Numbered from the stretch's first letter, positions 23,826 through 31,618 are shown. The stretch is DNA of 50,327 nt from Solirubrobacteraceae bacterium (GCA_017882375.1 JADGPP010000015.1:1-50327), one strand, 5' to 3'. Numbers and translations are program-made. The notes: a model not told the origin generated them from the sequence alone.

Positions 23826-24944
23826 TCAGTGTTCGCGGGGATGGCGTCCGCTGCTGACGATTGCCGAGCGCGCAGGGCTGGGTGCGTTCGGATCGAACGT
23901 AAGCTCTCGAGTCGGTCGCGCGATCACTGAGCATTGAGTCGCCGACGGGCACGCGATCTGTCCGAGACCGGGCCTTGACGTCGCAAGTTTCGTGCTCGCT
24001 ACGTGCCCTGGAGTCGTTGGATCAAAGGTCACGAGGGCGCCTTCGCTCGTCGCGAGACAGGAGGTCGTGGAGATGCAGTTGAGCGCGTAGATCGGATCGC
24101 CGCTCGTTACCGCGACGGGGGGCGGGCTTCCGACGGCGTGTGGGTTGAATGTCAGCTCGCGGCCATGAACGTCGGTGGCGACACACTCGCTCACGGATGG
24201 ACACGAGAGGCCGATAAGCGCGATGGCTGATTCAGGCGTGGGGTGATCGATCGGGTTTGGCGTAGCGAGCGCTGGCGTTAGCGGGTTGAAGGTCAAGGCG
24301 TTCTCGAACTCGGTGATCGTCGAGCACTGGCTCGTCGATGGGCACGAGACGGTCAGCTGCGCGCCAAGAGCACTGTCCAGCAACACCCTTCGCGGATGAG
24401 CGGGTGAGCTCGGCGAGAACGTGACCACGCGTCCGAGGTTGTCCACGAGCACACACTCGCTCGCTGTCAGGCATACGCCCGCTTGGGGGGTGCTGCGCTT
24501 GTCGACGACGACTCGCCTTGTCTTGCCGGGTCGGCGTGGGTTGAACGTGGCCTCGCCGCCATCCTCATCGAAGACCGTGCATTGCGTTGTCGTCGGGCAG
24601 GAGATGAAGTACGCGTTGAGCGCCGCCGGCCCGTCATGGTCGACCGTGATCGGGTCGGCGACGTGCGCAGCATGAGGATTGAACGTGACGACCCCGCCAT
24701 AGAAGTCGACCGCGCTGCATTGAGTTGCCGACGGGCACGCAAGCCCCTCAAGCGATGCCTTAGCAGTCCCGGTCTGAGACTCGACGGCGCGAGCGTGTCC
24801 GACGGCGAGCGCATTCTGACACCCAAGGAGCGCAAGCGCCGCAACCACGGTCGCCACGCCTGCGCGGGGATAGGCGCGGGCCAATCTCGGTAGTGCAGGC
24901 CCGCGGCCCCGAGCGCTAGGCGCACGATTGTCTGAGCCTCTCAT
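23826..24944 (-). CDS. Secreted protein built of CPSxxQC repeats
   Basis: Protein of 372 aa. A signal sequence (GVATVVAALALLGCQNALA, with a possible lipobox at LLGC) is followed by about eight degenerate repeats of 40-48 residues. Each begins like LACPSATQCSAVDFYGGVVT and continues TFNPH plus a Pro/Val stretch. Each repeat has two cysteines five residues apart (CPSATQC, CPTTTQC, CLTASEC, CPSTSQC, CPSVSEC, CISTTSC). This repeat type is typical of Thermoleophilia-like surface proteins and is probably beta-propeller-like; function unknown. ATG 24944 is supported by a TAGGCT -10 box (24952..24957, minus strand) 7 nt upstream. Confidence 0.8.
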   Translation of the reverse strand: MRGSDNRAPSARGRGPALPRLARAYPRAGVATVVAALALLGCQNALAVGHARAVESQTGTAKASLEGLACPSATQCSAVDFYGGVVTFNPHAAHVADPITVDHDGPAALNAYFISCPTTTQCTVFDEDGGEATFNPRRPGKTRRVVVDKRSTPQAGVCLTASECVLVDNLGRVVTFSPSSPAHPRRVLLDSALGAQLTVSCPSTSQCSTITEFENALTFNPLTPALATPNPIDHPTPESAIALIGLSCPSVSECVATDVHGRELTFNPHAVGSPPPVAVTSGDPIYALNCISTTSCLATSEGALVTFDPTTPGHVASTKLATSRPGLGQIACPSATQCSVIARPTRELTFDPNAPSPARSAIVSSGRHPREH

Positions 24945-24998
24945 CGCTGGCAGCCTACCCGATTGTGCCGGGTTGCACGTGCCATACGGTCGAGCTAC

Positions 24999-25017
24999 TA
25001 TTTCGATAGTCGAAATA
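24999..25017. promoter_or_regulatory. Perfect palindromic operator of the HTH operon
   Basis: TATTTCGATAGTCGAAATA: 8-bp perfect arms with a 3-nt centre. It ends just before the AAGGAG ribosome site of the gene starting at 25028. The first three genes downstream all look like DNA-binding proteins, so autoregulation is likely. It may also affect the divergent repeat-protein promoter about 40 bp away. Confidence 0.7.
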
Positions 25018-25027
25018 AGGAGACTCA

Positions 25028-25288
25028 ATGGAACGGCGAAACGTAGAGGCGCAGGACGCGCGTGAGCATCGGGGACCGGACGCGATTGATCACGCGGTCC
25101 ATTGCTTGCTCACGGTTCGGGACGAGCAGCGACCGTGGAGCGTCCACGAGATCGGCTTGGAGATCGGCGATCAGGTCGATGCCCATGACGCGATACGCCA
25201 CCTTCAAGGCGCGGGCCTTGCCCACGAGCTTGGGGGCTTCGTGTGGGCGACGCGCGCCGCGCTCCTGGCCGAGGCGATGAACGACTGA
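25028..25288 (+). CDS. Small winged-helix DNA-binding protein
   Basis: Protein of 86 aa. After a charged N-terminus the rest (IDHAVHCLLTVRDEQRPWSV, then HEIGLEIGDQ, AHDAIRHLQGAGLAHELGGF, VWATRAALL) has the helix-turn-helix-wing pattern of a compact wHTH in which the GLAHELGGFVWATRAA segment is the wing. AAGGAG is placed 7 nt before the ATG, directly after the palindrome. First gene of a three-gene operon; its stop overlaps the next start (TGATG). Confidence 0.7.
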   Translation: MERRNVEAQDAREHRGPDAIDHAVHCLLTVRDEQRPWSVHEIGLEIGDQVDAHDAIRHLQGAGLAHELGGFVWATRAALLAEAMND

Positions 25289-25530
25289 TGCCTTACCCGA
25301 AGCCTGACCTGACGCTCGCGATCGTCGTTCGCTCGCTGCGCGAGCAGCGCGGTGTCTCGCGGGAAGCACTCGCGGCGGAGGCGGGCATCACGACAGGCTC
25401 GCTGGCGCGGACCGAGCTTGGTTACGCGGCGCCGTCGTGGGACACGATGCAGCGGATCGCGGGCGCGCTCGGCTTGCCCGTGAGCGGGCTCATGGCGGCG
25501 GTGGAGGCTCGCCGCCGAGTGGCGGCGTAG
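25288..25530 (+). CDS. XRE-family helix-turn-helix regulator
   Basis: Protein of 80 aa, almost entirely one Cro/C1-type HTH: IVVRSLREQRGVSREALAAE, AGITTGSLARTELGYAAPSW, DTMQRIAGALGLPVSGLMAA. ATG 25288 overlaps the stop of the preceding gene by one base (TGATG). It is a good candidate for binding the palindrome at 24999..25017. Confidence 0.88.
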   Translation: MPYPKPDLTLAIVVRSLREQRGVSREALAAEAGITTGSLARTELGYAAPSWDTMQRIAGALGLPVSGLMAAVEARRRVAA

Positions 25531-25532
25531 CG

Positions 25533-25949
25533 ATGAGCGAGGACGCGCGGAAGCTCGCAACTCTCGGCGCCGCCGTTCGCGCGATGCGCGCGGAACAACT
25601 CCTGAGCTTGGACGATCTGGCTCTCGCCGCTGCTGTTGACCCAACGCGCCTTGCGGCCTTGGAGCAGGGTCGGCTTGATCCCGACTTTGAGTTGCTGTTG
25701 CGGCTCGCCGAGGCGATGGACATTCGCGCATCCGCGTTCATCGTGGAGGCCGAAGCGCTATCGCGGAGCGACGCCCAACCCTGCCCCGTCGCCGACGCGC
25801 CGAGCGAAGCAATGGGCCGACCTGTGACGGTGCGTTGGAGAAGGCGTCGGTGGTCGTCGCCGGATAAGCGCAACCTGGAAGCCGGGCTGACGCTCACGTT
25901 TGCCGGGAGCAGGCTCGCGCGTTGCTTGACCTCGTGGCTGTGGAAGTAG
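25533..25949 (+). CDS. XRE-family helix-turn-helix protein with basic tail
   Basis: Protein of 138 aa. Residues ~8-75 form a Cro/C1-type HTH (LGAAVRAMRAEQLLSLDDLA, VDPTRLAALEQGRLDPDFEL, LLRLAEAMDIRASAFI). The last ~50 residues are Arg/Trp-rich and low in structure (TVRWRRRRWSSPDKRN), which could be a frameshifted end or a nucleic-acid-binding tail. It starts 2 bp after the preceding stop. Last gene of the element before the attachment site. Confidence 0.8.
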   Translation: MSEDARKLATLGAAVRAMRAEQLLSLDDLALAAAVDPTRLAALEQGRLDPDFELLLRLAEAMDIRASAFIVEAEALSRSDAQPCPVADAPSEAMGRPVTVRWRRRRWSSPDKRNLEAGLTLTFAGSRLARCLTSWLWK

Positions 25950-26121
25950 CGCCGTGGCCGATTTGCTACCCAGGCGCAACGTCCTCGCTACCTTCTTGCG
26001 ACCCGGAGCTTCATTTGGGTCTTCGCGCTGGTGCGTGGTCTTGCGCGGTGATGCGCCGAAAGCCCCTGCTAATCGAGCTATTCTGCGCTCATGTGCGAAG
26101 TGCTGCGTTCTAGCTTAAGCA

Positions 26122-26167
26122 ATGGGCGCGGCGGGTTTCGAACCTGCGACCTCTCGCGTGTGAAGCG
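26122..26167 (-). repeat. attR: 3' half of the intact tRNA-Val
   Basis: The right-hand copy of the 46-bp repeat, lying inside the complete tRNA gene. Integration therefore restored the tRNA rather than destroying it. Confidence 0.92.
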
Positions 26168-26194
26168 AGCGCTCTCCCACTGAGCTACGCGCCC
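26123..26194 (-). tRNA. tRNA-Val (anticodon CAC)
   Basis: 72 nt on the minus strand. The acceptor stem GGGCGCG pairs with CGCGCCC. The D arm is GCTC with GAGC. The anticodon stem CTCGC/GCGAG closes the loop TTCACAC, giving anticodon CAC. The T arm has TTCGAAA in the loop and one A-C mismatch. The discriminator is A and CCA is not encoded. It is the insertion target of the element to its 3' side. Confidence 0.95.
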
Positions 26195-26292
26195 TGAGCG
26201 CCTGAGTCTAATGGGCGCGGTCTGTCCGACGCGGCTCTGCGCGGGAGGCCATCGCGAAACCCCGGCGCCCCTCCGATACCTAGAGTGCGCGC

Positions 26293-27135
26293 ATGCCGGC
26301 TTCACGTTCGCTCAGACCACTTGCGCTGGCCGCGATCGCCGGCGCGCTCGCCCTTGCCGGCGTCGGCTGCGCCAACGCCGGCAAGGGCGCGGCCGGGTTG
26401 TTCAGCCCGCGCACGGCGAACGCGCTGACGGTCGCCACGGCGCAGATCCCCGATCCGGGTTTCTGGGCGGGCACGTTCGCGCACCCGACGGGCGGCTTCG
26501 AGTATGGCTTGGCCAAGCAGCTCGCGGCGCGCTTGCACCTCGCGCACGTCAAGGTGATCGAAGTGCCGTTTCACGAACTCGTCCGCGGTCATCTGGGCGG
26601 CGCGGACCTGGCGCTGTCGGATATCACGATCACCGATGAACGAGCACAGCACCTGGACTTCTCGACGTCTTACCTGAGGGCGCCGCCGTCGATCGTCGTG
26701 CGGCCGGGCACGGAGGTGGCCGACGTCAACGCCGCCCGCGACTTGCACTGGGCCGTGCAGCACGACACGACGTTGAAAGTGGCGCTGGAAAGATCGATCG
26801 AACCGACGACGCAGACGCTCGTGTTCGAGCACCAGCGCGAAGTGCTGGTCGCGCTGGAAGTCGGTCGTGCCAATGCCGTGATGCTCGACCTGCCGGTCGC
26901 GCTGGCGTACGCGCACGAATCGCCGCACAAGTACGCGGTGGCAGCGCAGCTCCAGAGCGAAGCGCAGCTCGGCGTGGCGCTGCCGCAGGGCTCTGACAAC
27001 GTCGAAGCCGTCGACTCGGCGATCCGCGCCCTGAAGGCCGAAGGCGAGATCGACAGGCTCGGTCATCAGTGGCTGCACGCGAACATCGAAGAAGGCGCAG
27101 CCGAAGAAGTGCCCGTGCTGAGGGCCGAGGAATGA
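26293..27135 (+). CDS. Family 3 solute-binding lipoprotein
   Basis: Protein of 280 aa. A signal sequence with lipobox (LALAGVGC) is followed by a type II periplasmic-binding fold: LTVATAQIPDPGFWAG, FEYGLAKQLAARLHL, then VPFHELVRGHLGGADLALSD and ITITDERAQHLDFSTSYL, which is the amino-acid-binding SBP_bac_3 pattern. GRANAVMLDLPVALAYAHES is the second-lobe signature. It would bind a small solute outside the cell, but no ABC permease or ATPase lies nearby. It ends 22 bp before the antiporter gene, so it may serve as a sensor or partner for it. A TAGAGT box (26281..26286) 6 nt before the ATG indicates a leaderless transcript. Confidence 0.85.
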   Translation: MPASRSLRPLALAAIAGALALAGVGCANAGKGAAGLFSPRTANALTVATAQIPDPGFWAGTFAHPTGGFEYGLAKQLAARLHLAHVKVIEVPFHELVRGHLGGADLALSDITITDERAQHLDFSTSYLRAPPSIVVRPGTEVADVNAARDLHWAVQHDTTLKVALERSIEPTTQTLVFEHQREVLVALEVGRANAVMLDLPVALAYAHESPHKYAVAAQLQSEAQLGVALPQGSDNVEAVDSAIRALKAEGEIDRLGHQWLHANIEEGAAEEVPVLRAEE

Positions 27136-27157
27136 GCCGGCGAGCGGGGTGGAAACG

Positions 27158-29062
27158 ATGCTCGCGCTGATCGAGCTGTCCTCGCCGAAAGGCGCGCCGT
27201 GGGAGTTCCTGGTCGTGTTCGCAGTGCTGCTGCTCGGTCCGGTCCTCTTCCGCCGCGCGGGCATCCCGGGGATCATCGGCCTGCTCGTCGGCGGCTACGC
27301 GATCGGCCCGCACGGCCTGTCGCTGATCGGCGCGGGCAACAACACGCTGCCGGACCTCGGACAGCTCGGGCTGCTGTACCTGATGTTCGTCGCCGGCGTG
27401 GAGCTCGATCTCAACCTGATCAACAAGTACCGGCGCTCGACGATCTCCTTCGGCATCCTCACGTTCGCGATTCCGTTCGTCCTCGGCGCGCTTGTCGGCT
27501 TCGCACTCGGCTGGGAAACGCTCGCGGCGATCCTGCTCGGCTCACTGCTGGCCTCGCACACGCTGATCACCTACCCGGCGGTCAAAGAGGCTGGCCTGGC
27601 CTCCGACCCCGCCGTCGCCACGGCCGTCGGTTCGACCGTGCTCACCGACACGCTCGCGCTGATCGTGCTGGCGGGGGTCGCCGGCTCGGTCGCCGGCGGG
27701 CGCTCGAGCGTGGAAGTCGCCGCGCAGGTGGCCGTCGGGCTGGTCGTGCTGATCGGCTACAGCCTGTTCGTGTTGCCGCAGCTGGCCGGCTGGGCGTTTC
27801 GCTGGCTGGGCACCGAGCGCGCCGTGCGATATGTCGTAGCGATCACCGCCTTTCTGTCGGCCGCGACCGTCGCCGAGCTGTTCGGCATCGAGGGCATCGT
27901 CGGCGCGTTCTTCGCCGGCCTGGGGATGAACCGTCTGGTGCCCAACGAGGGGCAGCTGATGGACCGCATCGAGTTCTTCGGCGGCGCCGTGTTCATCCCC
28001 GTGTTCCTCGTGTCTGTCGGCTTTATCCTCAACCCGTCGGTGATGGTCAAAGGCGAAACGCTCGGCCTCGCCGGGCTGTTCATCGTCGCCTGCCTCGGCG
28101 GCAAGGCGATCGCCGCGCAGATCTCCGCGCGGCTGTTCGGCTTCTCGCGCTCGCAGGCCGGCCTCTTGTTCTCGCTCAGCGCAGCGCAAGCTGCGGCAAC
28201 GCTCGCGGCGACCGTGATCGGCTTTCAACTCGGCCTGTTCAGCAGCGCGGTCGTCAACGCGGTGCTCGTGCTGATCTTCGTCAGCGTGCTCGCGTCGACG
28301 ATCGTCGGCACGCGCGCGAGCGCGCGTGCGTCATCGCCCGACGGGCCGAGGCCGCTGGGCACGCGAATCGTCGTCGGACTTGGCGAGCCCGAGCTCGCGC
28401 TCGGGGCGCTGACGCTCGCCCGACGCATCGCGCGCGCCGACGGCGGAGTCGTGCACCCGCTGCTCGTCGTGCCCGAAGCGGCGCCGTTTGCGCCGCGCGA
28501 GGCGCTTGCGCGGCTCAGCGAGGTCGTCGCGGCGGCGGGCGTCGACGGGCAGGCGCTGACGATCGTCGACCGCTCGGTGCTGCACGGCGCGCTGCGCGTC
28601 GGACGCGCGCAGGAAGCGACGCTCGTGCTCGTCGCCGAGCCCGTCCCCGATGACGACGCGCAGTCCACTGCCACGCCGCTCGCCGCCGGAGCGCCGCAGC
28701 GCGCGTGGGAGCGCTCGCCGGCACCGCCCGTCGCGGTCGTGCGCGGCAACGCCGATCGCCTGGGAGTCGTGCGCGTGCGCCTCGACGACGACGAGCTCGA
28801 GTCGCCGTCGATCGCCGCCGAGATGGCGCGGCGCGTCGCGAGCGGGTCGGCGCAGCGTCTCGACGAGGACCACGCCGAGTGGTCTGAGCTGCTCGCGCCG
28901 GGCGACGTCACGTTCGTCTCCAGCGAGCTCGGCGACACGCTCGGCAAGCTACCCGGCGTCGGCGATGGGCTTGTCGTGAGCACGGTCGCCGAGTGGCTGA
29001 TTCGCGAGGAGTCGGCCCGCGACACGCCGCCCGAGGTGCCGGGTGACGCGACGCTCGGCTGA
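27158..29062 (+). CDS. CPA2-type Na+(K+)/H+ antiporter with C-terminal cytoplasmic domain
   Basis: Protein of 634 aa. Residues ~10-385 form a 12-13 helix exchanger: RAGIPGIIGLLVGGYAIGPH, then FVAGVELDLNLINKY and VGSTVLTDTLALIVLAG. The last, with Thr-Asp-Thr in helix 5, is the ion-binding motif region of the family. Residues ~390-630 form a soluble part with a USP-like alpha/beta pattern (ALGALTLARRIARADGGVVH, PLLVVPEA), probably regulatory. The Gly/Ala-rich linker is typical of actinobacteria. ATG 27158 has GGGGTGGA upstream; an in-frame GTG at 27149 is the alternative. Translated close behind the SBP lipoprotein. Confidence 0.9.
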   Translation: MLALIELSSPKGAPWEFLVVFAVLLLGPVLFRRAGIPGIIGLLVGGYAIGPHGLSLIGAGNNTLPDLGQLGLLYLMFVAGVELDLNLINKYRRSTISFGILTFAIPFVLGALVGFALGWETLAAILLGSLLASHTLITYPAVKEAGLASDPAVATAVGSTVLTDTLALIVLAGVAGSVAGGRSSVEVAAQVAVGLVVLIGYSLFVLPQLAGWAFRWLGTERAVRYVVAITAFLSAATVAELFGIEGIVGAFFAGLGMNRLVPNEGQLMDRIEFFGGAVFIPVFLVSVGFILNPSVMVKGETLGLAGLFIVACLGGKAIAAQISARLFGFSRSQAGLLFSLSAAQAAATLAATVIGFQLGLFSSAVVNAVLVLIFVSVLASTIVGTRASARASSPDGPRPLGTRIVVGLGEPELALGALTLARRIARADGGVVHPLLVVPEAAPFAPREALARLSEVVAAAGVDGQALTIVDRSVLHGALRVGRAQEATLVLVAEPVPDDDAQSTATPLAAGAPQRAWERSPAPPVAVVRGNADRLGVVRVRLDDDELESPSIAAEMARRVASGSAQRLDEDHAEWSELLAPGDVTFVSSELGDTLGKLPGVGDGLVVSTVAEWLIREESARDTPPEVPGDATLG

Positions 29063-29109
29063 CGCGCTGGGCTGACGCGCGCCTTCAGCACTCCAAGTGA
29101 TGACCGCGG

Positions 29110-30114
29110 CTAGACCTGCACGATCACCTTGCCGGTGTTGCCGCCGGTGAACAGCAGGTTGAGTGCCTCGGGCGCGTTCTCCAGGCCCTCGACGATGTGC
29201 TCGGAGGATTTGATCTTGCCTTCGGCGAGCCAGCCGGCGACCTCGGCGCGTCCTTCGTCCAGGCGGTCGAAGTAGTCGAGGATCAAGAAGCCCTCCATGC
29301 GCCCGCGCTTGATGATCAGGTTGGCGTAGTTGGCCGGCCCTTTGGCCGTGCCGCGGTCGTTGTAGCCGGAGATGGCGCCGCACAGCACGACGCGCCCGCG
29401 CAGCGCCAGCTGTGCCAGGCACGCGTCGAGGATCTCGCCGCCGACGTTGTCGAAGAACAGGTCGATGCCGTCGGGCGCGGCCTCGCGCAGGCGCGCGCCG
29501 ACGTCGTCTGCCTTGTAGTCGATCGCCTCGTCAAAGCCGAGCTCGTCGACGATCCCCGCACACTTCTTCGGGCCGCCGGCGATGCCGATGACCTTCGCAG
29601 CGCCCTTGATCTTTGCGATCTGCCCGACCGTCGAGCCGGTCGCGCCGGCGGCGCCGCTGACGACCACGACGTCGCCCTCCTTGACCTTGCCGACGTCGAT
29701 CAGCCCGAAGTACGCGGTCATGCCGGTGATGCCGAACAGGCTCAGCGCGAGCATCGGCGCGACGCCGTCGGGCAGCGCCTGATAGCCCGTCGCCTCGCTG
29801 GCGACGACGTACTCCTGCCAGCCGGTGAAGCCGAACAGCAGATCGCCCGGCTTGTATTTCTCGGAGTTGCTGCGCACGACCTCGACGATGCCGCCGCTGC
29901 GCACCACTTCGTCGATCGCGATCGGCGGCAGGTACCCCGGCGCGTCGTCCATCCACGTGCGGATCGTCGGGTCGATCGACAGGTAGCGTACGCGCGCCAG
30001 CGCCTCGCCGGGCCCAGGCTCGGGCGCGTCGACCTCCTCCATCCGGACGGTCTGCTCGTCGACCATCCCCGTCGGTCGCTCGGCCAGTACCAGACGGCGA
30101 TTGCGCTCGGCCAT
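29110..30114 (-). CDS. NADP-dependent MDR oxidoreductase (CurA/prostaglandin-reductase type)
   Basis: Protein of 334 aa without the zinc ligands of alcohol dehydrogenases. The N-terminal domain shows YLSIDPTIRTWMDDAPGYLP, typical of the leukotriene/curcumin reductase branch. The Rossmann part has VVVVSGAAGATGSTVGQIAK, the AxxGxxG motif, followed by KVIGIAGGPKKC. FFDNVGGEILDACLAQL and RGRVVLCGAISGYND complete the pattern. It should reduce activated double bonds of enones with NADPH. ATG 30114 has GAGGGGGAGCAG upstream; a longer frame adds an Arg-rich stretch without coding character. It converges with the antiporter gene. Confidence 0.92.
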   Translation of the reverse strand: MAERNRRLVLAERPTGMVDEQTVRMEEVDAPEPGPGEALARVRYLSIDPTIRTWMDDAPGYLPPIAIDEVVRSGGIVEVVRSNSEKYKPGDLLFGFTGWQEYVVASEATGYQALPDGVAPMLALSLFGITGMTAYFGLIDVGKVKEGDVVVVSGAAGATGSTVGQIAKIKGAAKVIGIAGGPKKCAGIVDELGFDEAIDYKADDVGARLREAAPDGIDLFFDNVGGEILDACLAQLALRGRVVLCGAISGYNDRGTAKGPANYANLIIKRGRMEGFLILDYFDRLDEGRAEVAGWLAEGKIKSSEHIVEGLENAPEALNLLFTGGNTGKVIVQV

Positions 30115-30329
30115 TCCTGCTCCCCCTCTCGTGGATTGCTCCGCGGCGCCCAAACGGCGCCACGCGCGCCATCTTAGACAGCGGCCGCGCCCGCGGTGAT
30201 CAACCGGCGGCGCTGCCGAGGCGATCGGCCTCGGCTTCTTCGCGGAGCGTTCCAACCAAAGCGGGCACTAGTACATCTGTCCATCCAACCCACAAAGTGC
30301 TTGTGTTGCTTCACACTGCGGTCTCGATC

Positions 30330-30412
30330 AACCAGCTGAAAAAGGCAAACTCGTCGTGAGACGAGGGCGCAAAGTCAGGGATCTCGATGAGATAGCTCGG
30401 CCGCCAGCAGAC
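30330..30412 (+). promoter_or_regulatory. Cyclic-di-GMP-I (GEMM-I) riboswitch
   Basis: Family landmarks occur in order. GAAAAAGGCAAAC ends at 30350. A perfect stem CTCGTC/GACGAG with a GTGA tetraloop follows (30350..30365; GNRA class). Then come GCGCAAAGTC (30368..30377) and a small hairpin ATCTC/GAGAT (30381..30393). The closing strand GATAGCTCGGCCGCC (30391..30405) ends it. GCTG (30335..30338) can pair with CAGC (30405..30408) as the base of P1. The aptamer ends about 6 nt before the GGAGGG ribosome site of the pilin gene, with no room for a classical terminator. Control of translation start is the simplest reading. Confidence 0.87.
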
Positions 30413-30428
30413 GCCACGGAGGGCTATC

Positions 30429-30932
30429 GTGTTTTCAGATTCCCCGCAGCGCCTGTACCGCAGCATTCAGCGCCGCTTCGCTGACCGCAGCCCGCGGCAG
30501 CGCTACCAGGATGAGAGCGGCTTCACGTTGGCGGAGCTGCTTGTCGTCGTCCTGATCATCGGCATCCTCGCAGCGATTGCGATTCCGTCCTTCATCGGCC
30601 AGAAGAGCAAGGCGATTGACGTCCAAGCAAAGCAGCTCGTGGGCACCGCGCAGATAGCCGCCGAGGCGGTCGCGAGCGAAAACGCCGGCGCATTTGAAAA
30701 GGTGACACCCGCCGAACTGCACAGGGTTGAACCGACGCTTCGCACGGCCACCAGCAATGCCGAAGCGTATCTGAGCGCCGCGACCGGCAGCAAAACCAGC
30801 TACTCGGCCACCGCCACCGCGACCGACGGCAACGAATACACGATCAGTATGAGCGCAGGTCAGATAACGCGCCAGTGCCTGAGTCCAGTCGCCAAAACAG
30901 GCTGCTCCGGGGCCGAAACAGCCACCTGGTAG
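30429..30932 (+). CDS. Type IV pilin-like protein under c-di-GMP riboswitch control
   Basis: Protein of 167 aa. A long leader of 31 residues ends in Gly, and the prepilin site ESG/FTLAELLVVV follows with Glu at position 5 of the mature chain. Then comes the hydrophobic helix LIIGILAAIAIPSFIGQKSK. The C-terminal ~110 residues are Ala/Thr-rich and small, with two cysteines (RQCLSPVAKTGCSG) that make the usual C-terminal disulfide loop. A prepilin peptidase and assembly machine would be needed, and none is in this window. GTG 30429 has GGAGGG directly after the riboswitch. This is a stand-alone pilin gene, probably switched by c-di-GMP to control surface attachment or twitching. Confidence 0.9.
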   Translation: MFSDSPQRLYRSIQRRFADRSPRQRYQDESGFTLAELLVVVLIIGILAAIAIPSFIGQKSKAIDVQAKQLVGTAQIAAEAVASENAGAFEKVTPAELHRVEPTLRTATSNAEAYLSAATGSKTSYSATATATDGNEYTISMSAGQITRQCLSPVAKTGCSGAETATW

Positions 30933-30949
30933 CCCCCACGACCCGTCAG

Positions 30950-31618
30950 CTAGGAGCCGACTCGCACGGCGACGTGCGGATGCAGCCGGTCGCTGGCTTC
31001 GGAGTAGTTGCGCGCGAGCGCGTCGACTTCGGCTTGCGTGAGCGCCGTGCCGAACGCCGTGGCGCCGCCGAGCTTGTCGTAGGCGGCCAGCAGCTTCTTG
31101 CCGATCTGCGCGAGCGTGAAGTGCCCGTCGTAGATGCTCTCGATGTAGATCGGCGCGTTCTCTCTGGCAAAGCGTGCGCTCACCGGCGGGCCGGACGCGA
31201 TCTGTGCGAGCTCCGCGTCGAGCAGCTTCCAGCCGCGCGCGCTCAGCAGCGCGTAGCTGCCAAACAGGCCCGCGAGCTCTGACGCCGGACCGGTGAGCGA
31301 GCGCGCCTGCGCTTCGCCGAACAGCACCGGCAGCCGCAGCCGCGTGGCCGCTTCGGTCGCCCGCTTGACCTGCCCGGCGCCGGACAGGGTGCTCGTGGTC
31401 GCCGGTAGCCCGTTGGCGATCAGCGGCCACGCCGACTTCGTCGCGGCGACCTCTGCGGCGACGGGTCCCTCGACGCTCTTCAGCGCGCGGCTGGACGCGG
31501 CGAGATCTTCACGCTGGAGCTTCAGCTCCGCGGGCGTCGACTGCCTGCTCGTCCCGCCACAGCCGGCGAGCGCCAGCGCGACGACGCCGCACAGCAGCCA
31601 CGGGGAAACGGCGCGCAT
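30950..31618 (-). CDS. Lipoprotein of unknown function
   Basis: Protein of 222 aa. The signal sequence ends in a lipobox (ALALAGC) followed by Gly-Gly-Thr-Ser. The mature part is predicted to be a helical bundle (LKLQREDLAASSRALKSVEG, VKRATEAATRLRLPVLFGEA, LAGLFGSYALLSARGWKLLD, TLAQIGKKLLAAYDKLGG) with no cysteine after the lipobox. I do not recognise a family. ATG 31618 is preferred to an in-frame TTG at 31636. It lies 49 bp downstream of the FKBP lipoprotein gene on the same strand, which suggests a common transcript. Converges with the pilin gene at 17 bp. Confidence 0.7.
   Translation of the reverse strand: MRAVSPWLLCGVVALALAGCGGTSRQSTPAELKLQREDLAASSRALKSVEGPVAAEVAATKSAWPLIANGLPATTSTLSGAGQVKRATEAATRLRLPVLFGEAQARSLTGPASELAGLFGSYALLSARGWKLLDAELAQIASGPPVSARFARENAPIYIESIYDGHFTLAQIGKKLLAAYDKLGGATAFGTALTQAEVDALARNYSEASDRLHPHVAVRVGS

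Larger units (their letters stand above)
13505..26167. mobile_element. Integrative element in tRNA-Val(CAC), 12.7 kb
   Basis: A 46-bp perfect direct repeat bounds the region: 13505..13550 and 26122..26167. The right copy is the 3' half of an intact tRNA-Val gene, from the anticodon loop to the discriminator base; the left copy is the orphan 3' half left by integration. Between them are a complete tyrosine integrase and an excisionase-like gene, plus genes with visibly lower GC and more mixed codon use than the flanks, most clearly at 20-22 kb. I see no conjugation, replication or capsid genes, so this is a small mobilisable or satellite-like island, or a cargo-carrying remnant. It probably excises as a circle through the 46-bp repeats. 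Confidence 0.88.
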
